Shown in pieces: positions 16,778 through 24,144 of a stretch of 64,000 bases of DNA. Below the pieces are notes generated by a model, which saw nothing but the letters and a program-made list of their open reading frames with translations, searched no databases and had not been told where the DNA came from. Origin of the DNA: Litchfieldia alkalitelluris (GTDB lineage Bacteria > Bacillota > Bacilli > Bacillales > Bacillaceae_L); the NCBI RefSeq assembly GCF_002019645.1, contig NZ_KV917374.1:647452-711451 (forward strand), read 5' to 3'. Position numbers and translations under genes: made by a program. Numbering within the stretch: position 1 is the stretch's first letter; every line of letters begins with the position of its first letter.

Positions 16778-17404
16778 ATGGCAAATGTATTATTTATTAA
16801 AGCAAATTCAAGACCCATCGAACAGGCGGTTAGTGTAAAGCTGTATCACACATTTCTTGATCAATATAAAGCATCACATCCAGAAGACACAGTAACAGAG
16901 CTTGATTTATTTGAAGAAAATCTACCATATTATGATAATGATAAAATTAATGGGATGTTCAAGCTTGGAAGAGGGATGGATTTAACTGAATCTGAGAAGC
17001 AAGCAACAGATGTAGTGAATAAATATCTAAATCAATTTCTTGAGGCTGACAAGGTTGTGATTGCATTCCCACTTTGGAATTTAACAGTACCTGCAGTTTT
17101 ACACACATATTTAGATTATCTAGCACAAGCTGGTAAAACGTTCCGCTACACAGCAGAAGGTCCAGAAGGTTTACTAGGTGACAAAGAGGTTGTTCTTTTA
17201 AATGCAAGAGGCGGAGTCTACTCAGAGGGTCCAGCGCAATCCGTGGAAATGGCTGTGAACTATGTAACAGCGATGTTAAACTTCTGGGGTGTTCAAAACA
17301 TTAAGTCAGTGATCATTGAAGGTCACAATCAATTTCCTGATCAAGCAGAAGCAATTATTGAAGAAGGATTGAATAACGCAAAGAAATTAGCCGACCAATT
17401 TTAA
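16778..17404 (+). CDS. azoR: FMN-dependent NADH azoreductase
   Basis: Flavodoxin-fold enzyme of 208 residues that reduces quinones and azo compounds with NADH and FMN, a detoxification role. The start MANVLFIKANSRP, the FMN-binding FPLWNLTVPAVLHTYLDYL and the ARGGVYSEGPA segment are typical of AzoR. Length is as expected. GGAGG lies 12 bases before the ATG. Two palindromic operators precede it, so it is probably induced by quinone-like compounds through the MarR protein at 14182, as AzoR1 and AzoR2 are in B. subtilis under YodB and MhqR. Confidence 0.92.
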   Translation: MANVLFIKANSRPIEQAVSVKLYHTFLDQYKASHPEDTVTELDLFEENLPYYDNDKINGMFKLGRGMDLTESEKQATDVVNKYLNQFLEADKVVIAFPLWNLTVPAVLHTYLDYLAQAGKTFRYTAEGPEGLLGDKEVVLLNARGGVYSEGPAQSVEMAVNYVTAMLNFWGVQNIKSVIIEGHNQFPDQAEAIIEEGLNNAKKLADQF

Positions 17405-17410
17405 CAAGAA

Positions 17411-17439
17411 AACAAGGGTATAGAGCCCTTGTTTTTTTT
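17411..17439 (+). terminator. Terminator after azoR
   Basis: AACAAGGG pairs with CCCTTGTT followed by TTTTTTTA. Confidence 0.85.
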
Positions 17440-17486
17440 ATGGCTAATTTCGTAAAATTTGTACCTTTTGAAAGGTCAATTATTTT

Positions 17487-17642
17487 TTATTTTTTCACTT
17501 CAATTTTATATGGGAAATAAGGAAACTGAATGTTGCTCCCACCACTTGCAGGCGTGCTTAGAATTTCTACATTCTTCACTTCAAAATTAAATTTAGTTCC
17601 ACTTCCATCATAATAACTCGGCTTAGTACTTTCGTAACTCAT
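17487..17642 (-). CDS. 51-residue hypothetical protein
   Basis: ATG at 17640-17642 with AAGGGGGAATTGAA before it opens a 51-codon frame ending in TAA at 17487. The product begins MSYESTKPSYYDGSGTKFNF and ends PYKIEVKK. It is polar, without a membrane segment, and the pattern suggests a small beta-rich protein. No family is recognised. It runs opposite to azoR and lies 150 bp from the ECF promoter array. Confidence 0.6.
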   Translation of the reverse strand: MSYESTKPSYYDGSGTKFNFEVKNVEILSTPASGGSNIQFPYFPYKIEVKK

Positions 17643-17794
17643 TTCAATTCCCCCTTTATGAAAATTGTATCAAACCTCCCGTTAACTTCATACAAAAAAT
17701 TCCCAAAATAAACAAATTTATAAGCAGAAAGTAGGATAAAACACCTATTGAACAGATTCAAATTATGAGTGTTGGATTTAATAAGAGATTAGAA

Positions 17795-18122
17795 AAAAGT
17801 GTAACCAAAGAATTTCCCATCCGTTAGTTAAGCAGGTTCTACAAAAGGGAAAATGATTAGTGAAAAGCTTCAAAAAAGTGTAACCAAAGAATTTCCTATC
17901 CGTTAGTTAAGCAGATTCAACAACAATAGAAAATAAAGTTTTCAAAAAGTGTAACCGAAGAAAATCTCAATGCGTTAGTTAAGTAGAATAAACAAAAAGA
18001 GGAAGTGAGTAGGTAAAAGTTTTAAAAAGTGTAACTAAAAATTTCATGAACCGTTAGTTAAGTTGATGAGTAAAAAAATTTGAGAAAAGTGTAACCAATA
18101 TTTTCATCATCCGTTAGTTAAG
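17795..18122 (+). promoter_or_regulatory. Array of five tandem ECF-type promoters
   Basis: Five copies of AAGTGTAAC(C/T)-N15/16-GCGTTAGTTAAG-type sites begin at GTAAC positions 17801, 17880, 17951, 18031 and 18091. GTAAC to CGTTA is 21 bases in four copies and 22 in the third. Intervening sequence (60-80 bp period) is not conserved. The same pair of words precedes the ECF sigma gene. All point towards the gene at 18222. The -35 GTAAC and -10 CGTTA pattern is typical for ECF sigma factors. Confidence 0.8.
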
Positions 18123-18221
18123 TAGAAGAAGGACGAATGAGTAGCAACAAAAGTGTTATAAGAGTTGGACGTTGGAAATTGTTTATGGAAAATAAAAAAA
18201 AAAATGATTGGAGAGATTAAA

Positions 18222-18659
18222 ATGAACAAAAAGGTAATTTATTTATTGGTAGCAGCGGTGGCGCTTATGGCAATCTTTACTGTATCAGGTGTGTTTCAAC
18301 AAAAACCAAAGGCTTCAGCAGATGAAAGTGAAAATGTAAAACTAGTAGAGGTGATCGGATCTTCACCTATTAACACAATTACTTACAATCAAGAAGAATA
18401 CCAAGGTGAAATGGCTCAAATGGAAGAGGGTCTAAGCTCTAAAGAAGTAGCAACAGTGACTAGCGAGCAGTTGGAAGAAGCATTTGCAAGAACAGTAACG
18501 TTAAAATACAGTGATAACAGCTCAAAAGTTTATGAAGTTTATGTTCAATTTGGAGAGAATTATGAAGTGAATGGATTTTTCCAACCAGAAGGTGATGATA
18601 AATTTTATCAACTTGAAAATGAGACAGCAGAGCTCATGTCAGGGATGTTTGCAAACTAG
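18222..18659 (+). CDS. Secreted anti-sigma-sensor-like protein, copy 1
   Basis: A 145-residue protein. The ATG at 18222 with GGAGAGATTAAA before it is preferred over the in-frame ATG at 18165. It has an N-terminal hydrophobic helix (VIYLLVAAVALMAIFTVSGV) with a possible signal-peptidase site after KASA. The mature part has SSPINTITYNQEEYQGEM, LKYSDNSSKVYEVY and the end ETAELMSGMFAN. These align with the outer domain of the anti-sigma factor at 13245. It lies downstream of five ECF promoters, so it should be a heavily expressed target of that sigma factor. A decoy or feedback role is an inference. Confidence 0.8.
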   Translation: MNKKVIYLLVAAVALMAIFTVSGVFQQKPKASADESENVKLVEVIGSSPINTITYNQEEYQGEMAQMEEGLSSKEVATVTSEQLEEAFARTVTLKYSDNSSKVYEVYVQFGENYEVNGFFQPEGDDKFYQLENETAELMSGMFAN

Positions 18660-18740
18660 GACTGAATAGAACTTAATTTATACGAAGTTAAAACTGCGGA
18701 ATATACAAAAAATTAATAATAGAATGGAGAGAAATTAACG

Positions 18741-19184
18741 ATGAAAAATAACAAAAAGGTAATTTATTTATTGGTAGCAGCGGTGGCGCTTATGGCAATC
18801 TTTACTGTATCAGGTGTGTTTCAACAAAAACCAAAGGCTTCAGCAGATGAAAGTGAAAATGTAAAACTAGTAGAGGTGATCGGATCTTCACCTATTAACA
18901 CAATTACTTACAATCAAGAAGAATACCAAGGTGAAATGCTTCAAATGGAAGAGGCTCTAAGCTCTAAAGAAGTAGCAACAGTGACTAGCGAGCAGTTGGA
19001 AGAAGCATTTGCAAGAACAGTAACGTTAAAATACAGTGATAACAGCTCAAAAGTTTATGAAGTTTATGTTCAATTTGGAGACAATTATGAAGTGAGCGGC
19101 TTTTTCCAACCAGAAGGTGATGACAAATTCTATCAACTAGAAAATGAGACAGCAGAGCTCATGTCAGGGATGTTTGCAAACTAG
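18741..19184 (+). CDS. Secreted anti-sigma-sensor-like protein, copy 2
   Basis: A 147-residue near-duplicate of the gene at 18222, with only a handful of residue differences (for example MLQMEEAL against MAQMEEGL and EVSGFF against EVNGFF) and an extra KN after the initiator. TGGAGAG precedes the ATG. The duplicated unit is about 519 bp and includes roughly 30 bp after the stop (GAATAGAACT...ACGAAGTT), so the event was a recent tandem duplication. No promoter of its own is seen in the 81-bp gap. It is probably co-transcribed with copy 1. Confidence 0.82.
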   Translation: MKNNKKVIYLLVAAVALMAIFTVSGVFQQKPKASADESENVKLVEVIGSSPINTITYNQEEYQGEMLQMEEALSSKEVATVTSEQLEEAFARTVTLKYSDNSSKVYEVYVQFGDNYEVSGFFQPEGDDKFYQLENETAELMSGMFAN

Positions 19185-19186
19185 AG

Positions 19187-19491
19187 ATGAATAGAACTAT
19201 AATTATACGAAGTTTATTCTTAACAATTATAATACTTACAGGATGCTCGTCAGGGAATATCTCTGACGATTTTTCTGCTGAGAATCCGGCGAGATGAGTG
19301 AAAAAAGCGGCGAGAATAACAGAAAAAGCGGCGAGAATAACAGAAAAAGCGGCGGGAATTAAGCTGAATCCGGCGCAAGCACCGCCGGAGAGGAACCAGT
19401 GAAGTGGAATCTAGTAAGTTGTATCGCTGTAAAGGAGCCGGATGGTAAGTATCGAAGAGCAGACCTTGAAGGAGAGTATGGAGAAAAATAG
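19187..19491 (+). pseudogene. Broken small lipoprotein gene interrupted by CGGCG repeats
   Basis: An ATG at 19187 opens MNRTIIIRSLFLTIIILTGC, a lipoprotein signal with lipobox LTGC, but the frame stops at 19297 inside a CGGCGAGAATAACAGAAAAAG repeat tract. Beyond the tract, a coding-like frame (EEPVKWNLVSCIAVKEPDGK to GEYGEK, stop 19489-19491) resumes. The simplest reading is one lipoprotein gene split by the repeat. Its start codon lies in the segment copied by the tandem duplication. The gene follows copy 2 by 2 bases and may once have been part of the same operon. Confidence 0.45.
19286..19386. repeat. CGGCGAGAATAACAGAAAAAG repeats
   Basis: Four to five CGGCG words, two of them in exact 20-bp repeats (CGGCGAGAATAACAGAAAAA). 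Same vocabulary as the repeat at 404-594. Confidence 0.75.
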
Positions 19492-19551
19492 TTTTGCATA
19501 AGTTTCCACCTAACTGGAATAATAAGTAAAAAATTCCAAGGGGGCTTATAC

Positions 19552-20031
19552 ATGAAGAAGATTACTATGTTTTTGATTCTAGTATTTGTTTTAGTATCAT
19601 TAACTGCTTTTGATATGACGAAAAAATCGGATATTGAAGTAACTGGGGTTGATATCACGATTATGGAGCAATCAAGAATTTTACGTTATGATTTTACATT
19701 AAAAAATAACGGAAAAAAAGTAATTGGAGAAGGTCAGGATTATCCAGGGCACCATGGTATTTATCTAAATCTCGCTGTAAGACCTAATGAAAAATTAGAG
19801 TCCTTAATGGAAATGGAAAGTACTAAAAGTCATAAAAAAATGGCCTTTCGTGGTGGCGGTGGCGAGGGTTCTATTCAACCAGGAAAAGAGGGAAGCTTTA
19901 GTTTAGAATATCAAATTAAAATGAAAAAAGATGTTGATTTTGAGGCAGTGAGTGAAAGTGCATTAGATGCGACACTGATTGTGTTAGATGGATGGAAGGT
20001 TATTGCGGAAATTCCTTTGAGTCAGGAATAA
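19552..20031 (+). CDS. Secreted hypothetical protein
   Basis: A 159-residue protein with an N-terminal signal sequence (MKKITMFLILVFVLVSLTAF) and a mature part that looks like one beta-sandwich domain: RILRYDFTLKNNGKKVIG, a glycine-rich FRGGGGEGS loop and FSLEYQIKMKKDVDFE. AAGGGGG lies 12 bases before the ATG. No lipobox is present. The pattern recalls Ig-like domains of Bacillus envelope proteins, but no family is named with confidence. It is followed by a terminator at 20041. Confidence 0.72.
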   Translation: MKKITMFLILVFVLVSLTAFDMTKKSDIEVTGVDITIMEQSRILRYDFTLKNNGKKVIGEGQDYPGHHGIYLNLAVRPNEKLESLMEMESTKSHKKMAFRGGGGEGSIQPGKEGSFSLEYQIKMKKDVDFEAVSESALDATLIVLDGWKVIAEIPLSQE

Positions 20032-20040
20032 AGTTTTTTC

Positions 20041-20068
20041 ACGATCCTAGTAGGGTCGTTTTTTTATT
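20041..20068 (+). terminator. Intrinsic terminator
   Basis: ACGATCCT-AGTA-GGGTCGT followed by TTTTTTATTTTT. Confidence 0.8.
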
Positions 20069-20349
20069 TTTAAAAACTGGAAAAAAATGTACTCAGGTTT
20101 TCGATAACATAGTAAAATCATTGTAATTAGAAAACTTAACTAGGAGAGTGAATCTATGAATATCCGTACAGTTTTACAGCCTTTCCTGAACGGGAAAGCC
20201 CACTCCTTTAGGCGTGGGATGAAAGTGAAGTCGAATACGGAGTGCCACTGGTAAACCGAAGGTTTGTGGTGCTTCAAGTATTTGAAAGATTAGTTCCCTT
20301 TTTTGGGTCTTTTGTTGCAGTATAAACAATAAACTGATACGATGATAGT

Positions 20350-20748
20350 ATGAATAATTATAGAATTACAAACACAACTATTTCATTAATTAACTACCAT
20401 TTTGTATTTTGTCCCAGATATAGAAGGAAAATATTCCTACAAAACACTGTAGAAGAACGTTTTAAAGAGTTGGTGCGAGAAGTTTGTACTGAACTGGAGA
20501 TCGGCATTGTTGCATTAGAATGCGATAAAGACCATACCCACATGTTCCTGAACGCCCTACCAACACTAAGTCCTGCTGATATTATGGCTAAAATAAAAGG
20601 GGTGACTTCGAAAAAGTTAAGAGAGGAATTCTCTCATCTTCAACATTTGCCTAGCTTGTGGACACGTTCGTACTTTGTATCTACCACAGGAAACGTATCG
20701 AGCGAAACAATCAAACAATACGTTGAAAATCAAAAAAAACGACAATAG
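20350..20748 (+). CDS. tnpA: IS200/IS605 Y1 transposase TnpA
   Basis: HUH single-strand transposase of 132 residues. The metal-binding pair is in DKDHTHMFLNAL, and the nucleophilic tyrosine is in SETIKQYVENQKKRQ near the C-terminus. The start MNNYRITNTTISLINYHFVF and the CPRYRRK box are standard. Length is usual. It precedes tnpB on the same strand by 16 bases. All catalytic residues are present, so it may be active. Confidence 0.92.
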   Translation: MNNYRITNTTISLINYHFVFCPRYRRKIFLQNTVEERFKELVREVCTELEIGIVALECDKDHTHMFLNALPTLSPADIMAKIKGVTSKKLREEFSHLQHLPSLWTRSYFVSTTGNVSSETIKQYVENQKKRQ

Positions 20749-20764
20749 TAAGGAGTAGAATCCT

Positions 20765-22249
20765 ATGACAAGAAAGAACATACCAACCTATACAATTGAG
20801 TTCCCTTTGCGTATACCTATTTGGCAACAGGACCGTTTAGAGAAAAAGTTAAAGATTGCTAGGTTAGTCTACAATTCTTGTCTAGGTGAAGCCCTTAAAA
20901 GACACAAAGCTGTAAAGGCAAACAAAAACTATCGCATCCTAATCAATGAACCCAAGTCAAAAATTCGCGATAAGCAGTTAAGTGAATTAAGGTTAACCTT
21001 CGGTTTTTCTGAATATGGAATGCATCATTTTGTAAAGTCTGTTCAACAAAAATTCAAAGAGAACATTGGTAGCTTAGAAGCACAAAAAATTGCCACTAGG
21101 GCTTTTGAAGCCGTTGAGAAACTGCATTTTGGAAAAGCTAAAAGAGTGCATTTCAAGTCATTTCGTGATGATATTTCGGTTGAAAACAAATCCAATTCTA
21201 CTGGTTTGCGATACGTGGACGGTAATATTCTTTGGGGAGATAAACCAACAAAGAAAAATCCTAAACCAAAAAATTGGATTTGTGCCCCTATTACGCTGAA
21301 AGCTAACGATGAATATGCTCACATAGCTTTATTGGATAAAACAAAATATGTACGCATTCTAAAACGTGAAGTTCGTGGTAAAGTTCGATACTATTCACAA
21401 CTCATTTTAGAAGGGTATCCTCCAAAAAAAAGCAACCGAAAGGTTGCTGATGACGAAACAAAACGAGTTGGTATCGATATTGGAACATCTACTATAGCTA
21501 TTAGTAGTGATAGTAAGGTAGAACTTCGTGAACTTGCACCAGAGTGCAATACCGAAGAAAGAGAGCTTCGTCGTATCCAACGTAAAATGGACCGTTCTAA
21601 ACGGTCAACTAACCCTAACAATTTTCACGAGAACGGGACTATTAGGAAAGGTAGATTAACCTGGACCTATTCTAATCAATATAAAAAATTGCGTCAAAAA
21701 CGAAAAGAATTATTTCTAAAAACCACTATTAAACGAAAATTAGCACATGAAATATTAGCAAATGATATTCTACATCTCGGTTCTGACATTCGAGTAGAAA
21801 CCATGCGGTTTCAGTCGCTACAAAGACGAGCGAAAAACACTACAAGAAATAAGAAAAACGGCAAAATAAATCATAAAAAACGATTTGGTAAATCCATTGC
21901 GAACCGAGCTCCTGCTATGCTACTCGCAATGATTGACCGGAAACTCGGGTATCAGGGACGAACTATTAAAAAAATAGATACATATGCTACAAAAGCAAGC
22001 CAGTTCAATCATAGAACGAATGAATACAATAAAAAACAACTTTCAGAGCGTTGGAATCATTTTGGTGAGATTAGCATTCAACGTGATTTATATAGTGCGT
22101 TTTTAATAGGTAATACAAACGAAACCCTCAATTCCGTTGATGTAGATTTATGCAATGCACAATGGGATAACTTTGTTAAGTTGCATAACCGTGAGGTTGA
22201 ACAATTAAAAAAATCATCAAGTAAAACATTGCGTTGGTTTGTCGCGTAA
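20765..22249 (+). CDS. tnpB: TnpB RNA-guided nuclease, variant without zinc ribbon
   Basis: IS200/IS605 accessory protein of 494 residues. The RuvC acidic residues are visible: Asp238 in RVGIDIGTSTIAI, Glu345 in DIRVETMRFQSLQ, Asp441 in SIQRDLYSAFLIG. Canonical TnpB has four zinc-binding cysteines between the Glu and last Asp. Here the matching stretch reads KASQFNHRTNEYNKKQLSER and has no CxxC pair. The protein is longer than ISDra2 TnpB (about 408). In the known system TnpB uses an omega RNA from the element's right end to cut at target sites next to the element's TTAC-like motif. Confidence 0.85.
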   Translation: MTRKNIPTYTIEFPLRIPIWQQDRLEKKLKIARLVYNSCLGEALKRHKAVKANKNYRILINEPKSKIRDKQLSELRLTFGFSEYGMHHFVKSVQQKFKENIGSLEAQKIATRAFEAVEKLHFGKAKRVHFKSFRDDISVENKSNSTGLRYVDGNILWGDKPTKKNPKPKNWICAPITLKANDEYAHIALLDKTKYVRILKREVRGKVRYYSQLILEGYPPKKSNRKVADDETKRVGIDIGTSTIAISSDSKVELRELAPECNTEERELRRIQRKMDRSKRSTNPNNFHENGTIRKGRLTWTYSNQYKKLRQKRKELFLKTTIKRKLAHEILANDILHLGSDIRVETMRFQSLQRRAKNTTRNKKNGKINHKKRFGKSIANRAPAMLLAMIDRKLGYQGRTIKKIDTYATKASQFNHRTNEYNKKQLSERWNHFGEISIQRDLYSAFLIGNTNETLNSVDVDLCNAQWDNFVKLHNREVEQLKKSSSKTLRWFVA

Positions 22250-22486
22250 AATACAAACCTGATTGGTCGTGATAACGTCCAAGAGAGAAGTCGGAACGGT
22301 AAGCACACAAGAGGTCCTTTTAGGCTGACTTGGCGAAGTGCATTGCTATACGCAATACGTCCGTTAATGTTCTAAAAGAACACACACCAGTGTTTTGGCA
22401 GAAACTCTTTCTGCAAGGAAGATAAGGGTGCCATTAAGAAGTGTATTAGTATTTTAGAACCCCACTCCTTCAGGGGTGGGAGTTAT
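22250..22486 (+). ncRNA. Probable omega RNA (reRNA) region of the IS605 element
   Basis: The 237 bp from the tnpB stop to the right end are non-coding and contain several hairpins, ending in CCCCACTCCTTCAGGGGTGGG. By analogy with ISDra2 the guide would be the flanking sequence, CAGCAGAGGATGCAGAGC from 22487. The start of the RNA, which may lie inside tnpB, cannot be placed. Confidence 0.6.
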
Positions 22487-23036
22487 CAGCAGAGGATGCA
22501 GAGCAGTTGATGCTTTTACGGGTAAGAAGATTGGTACGCAGCTCTTCACTGAGGCGGAAAAGTGGGCCAGGGATCATGGAATTCATAGATTAGAACTAAC
22601 GGTTATTCAGAAAAATGAAGCGGGCTTCGGGTTGTATCAGAAGATGGGGTTTGAGGTCGAAGGTACGAAAAGAGATTCCTTATTTATGGATGGGGAGTTT
22701 GTGAATGAGTATTATATGAGCAAGTTACTTTGATGAGGAATTGTTAAAATGAGGCTCGATTTTGAGGCTAAGAGTTAAGATTTTCTGAGTCAGTGGTAGA
22801 TTTTAAAGTATAGTATAGGTTTTTAAGGGGAAAATTAGTGGTTTTATGGAGTAAATGCTTGTTAGTTAAAAGTTTATTTTCGAAATCTTGTCGAATATTT
22901 TCGAATTTAGAAATTTATCAGCCACTTTATAGTTTTATCGGCGAAATAGTAGATTTATCGATTATTCATTAACTAATGATAAAACCCTGCTTGAATAACC
23001 AGTAAAAATTCATCAAATTCAATTCCTTCCAAAATA

Positions 23037-23073
23037 AAAGAAGAAGGATTCCTAACATTCCTTCTTCTTATAA
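23037..23073 (-). terminator. Terminator of the EthD gene
   Basis: GAAGAAGGA pairs with TCCTTCTTC. On the minus strand it is followed by TTTTATTTT. The 22734-23036 space contains no other feature that I can support. Confidence 0.8.
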
Positions 23074-23079
23074 TATGGA

Positions 23080-23385
23080 TTATTCACCAATCGTAACAAT
23101 CGGCGGTTTATGTAAATACAATTCAGTTAATTGCCCAGCATCTTCAATCACCGCTTGTCCTGCGTCTGATCCAAGTGCCTCATGGAGCATTTCGATGTTT
23201 TCAAAGTCTAATTGTACAATTAAGTATAGGTTTAAATCGGTATTTTGTGCACGTTGAACACGAGTAAGAGATGCGTGAATGATGTTCGGAAGCTGTTGTA
23301 CAAGTGGCATGTGTGTGTTGAAATAATAGTTTTCAAATCCTTCGATATCTTCTGGTTTTTCATATAAGACCATGAATTTTGCCAT
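23080..23385 (-). CDS. EthD family protein
   Basis: A 101-residue dimeric alpha-beta barrel protein. The ATG at 23383-23385 with GGAGGTAGATTA before it is preferred to the longer frame. The start MAKFMVLYEKPEDIEGFENY, then HMPLVQQLPNI and the LYLIVQLDFENIEMLHEALG core are typical of EthD/ferredoxin-like stress proteins. The biochemical role of the family in Bacillus is not settled. Monocistronic. Confidence 0.85.
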   Translation of the reverse strand: MAKFMVLYEKPEDIEGFENYYFNTHMPLVQQLPNIIHASLTRVQRAQNTDLNLYLIVQLDFENIEMLHEALGSDAGQAVIEDAGQLTELYLHKPPIVTIGE

Positions 23386-23495
23386 TAATCTACCTCCAAT
23401 CTCTTGATGATAGATTTTATTCGGCATAATTAGAAATTATACTCGATGATGATACGGATTGGACGGAATATTTTAAAACAAAATATGCGATGAAC

Positions 23496-23891
23496 TTACT
23501 TTACCATCTGCACGTCAGAGAACTCCTTCACCATATACTCACCATCGCCTCGAAGAATGACCTTACCATACACCTCGTGTGGCTGCAGAAATTCAAGCAA
23601 TTGCTCAACCGCCACAGCTGGATCGACGGTATTTCCACAGGTATAACAGTCGATCGATGCATACCTCTTTTCTGGATAGGTGTGGATGCTAAAGTGACTT
23701 TCTGATAAAAGTAAAAGAACGGTACAGCCTTGTGGAACAAATCCTTCAGACTGAACACCGATCACACCGGCGCCACTAGCAATAGCAGAATCAAACATTT
23801 TCCCTTCTAATGCATCAACATTATTTAATATGTCAAAATCAACGCCCCAAACATCAAGGATAATATGCTTTCCAATTGTTTCGTAATGCAA
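23496..23891 (-). CDS. speD: S-adenosylmethionine decarboxylase proenzyme
   Basis: Small-type SAM decarboxylase of 131 residues that makes decarboxylated SAM for spermidine synthesis. Self-cleavage at the Ser of SESHFSIHTYPE yields the pyruvoyl group. The proton donor box CYTCGN is present. The start is TTG at 23889-23891, with GGAGAG 6-7 bases before it. An in-frame ATG is not close. No speE is adjacent here. A strong hairpin lies at 24013-24046 upstream, which might attenuate the leader if the promoter is beyond it. Confidence 0.93.
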   Translation of the reverse strand: MHYETIGKHIILDVWGVDFDILNNVDALEGKMFDSAIASGAGVIGVQSEGFVPQGCTVLLLLSESHFSIHTYPEKRYASIDCYTCGNTVDPAVAVEQLLEFLQPHEVYGKVILRGDGEYMVKEFSDVQMVK

Positions 23892-24012
23892 TGCGATCTC
23901 TCCTTCATCAGTTATAGTTGTTGATTACCCCTCCCTAAAAAAATTTAAACAAAATGATTAAAACTCATGAGAACGGGTAATAATGGAAAATGTATTCCCC
24001 CTTTTCCTTTTT

Positions 24013-24046
24013 TAAAATGCTCCTATCATAATGGGAGCATTTTTTG
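24013..24046. terminator. Orphan hairpin with U-tract between speD and VOC genes
   Basis: AAAATGCTCC pairs with GGGAGCATTTTTT. No gene ends immediately upstream on the plus strand, and the speD leader lies on its minus-strand side. Confidence 0.65.
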
Positions 24047-24080
24047 TGGAGAAAAATGTGGAATTTCGTAAAATAAACCG

Positions 24081-24108
24081 TTTACAAATAAAAAGCTTAC
24101 AATATAAT
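24081..24108 (+). promoter_or_regulatory. SigA promoter of the VOC gene
   Basis: TTTACA (24081-24086), 16 bases, TATAAT (24103-24108), 36 bases before the start codon. Confidence 0.7.
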
Positions 24109-24144
24109 AAGATTGGGTAGAACCTGGGGAGGGGAAAGAAGAAG

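Larger units (their letters stand above)
20178..22486 (+). mobile_element. IS200/IS605 family element (tnpA + tnpB)
   Basis: Boundaries come from restoring the GNAT frame: the left end follows TTAC (20174-20177) and the right end is GGGAGTTAT (to 22486). Subterminal hairpins occur at both ends, CCCAC...GTGGG at 20199-20218 and CCCAC...GTGGG at 22461-22480. No target duplication is expected for this family, which inserts 3' of a short TTAC-like target as single-strand DNA. Length is 2309 bp. Confidence 0.85.
20156..22733 (+). pseudogene. GNAT acetyltransferase gene split by IS200/IS605 and internally deleted
   Basis: The first 22 bases (ATG at 20156) encode MNIRTVL. After removal of the element at 20178-22486 the frame continues as PAEDAEQLM, giving a classic GNAT N-terminus. 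Then about 80-90 codons are missing and the sequence resumes out of frame at about 22513 with the GNAT C-terminal half: TGKKIGTQLFTEAEKWARDH, HRLELTVIQKNEAGFGLYQK, and EVEGTKRDSLFMDG. AGGAGAG precedes the ATG. The gene therefore suffered both an insertion and a deletion, and cannot make a working enzyme. Confidence 0.8.

Noticed and set aside
17795-18122. Regularly spaced repeats resembling a small CRISPR array
   Set aside because: Repeat unit is two short boxes at fixed 21-22 base distance matching an ECF promoter, the same as before the sigma gene; spacing varies and no cas genes are present.
22476-22733. 85-residue intact-looking GNAT gene
   Set aside because: Its apparent start lies in the IS605 right end; it is only the C-terminal piece of the disrupted acetyltransferase.
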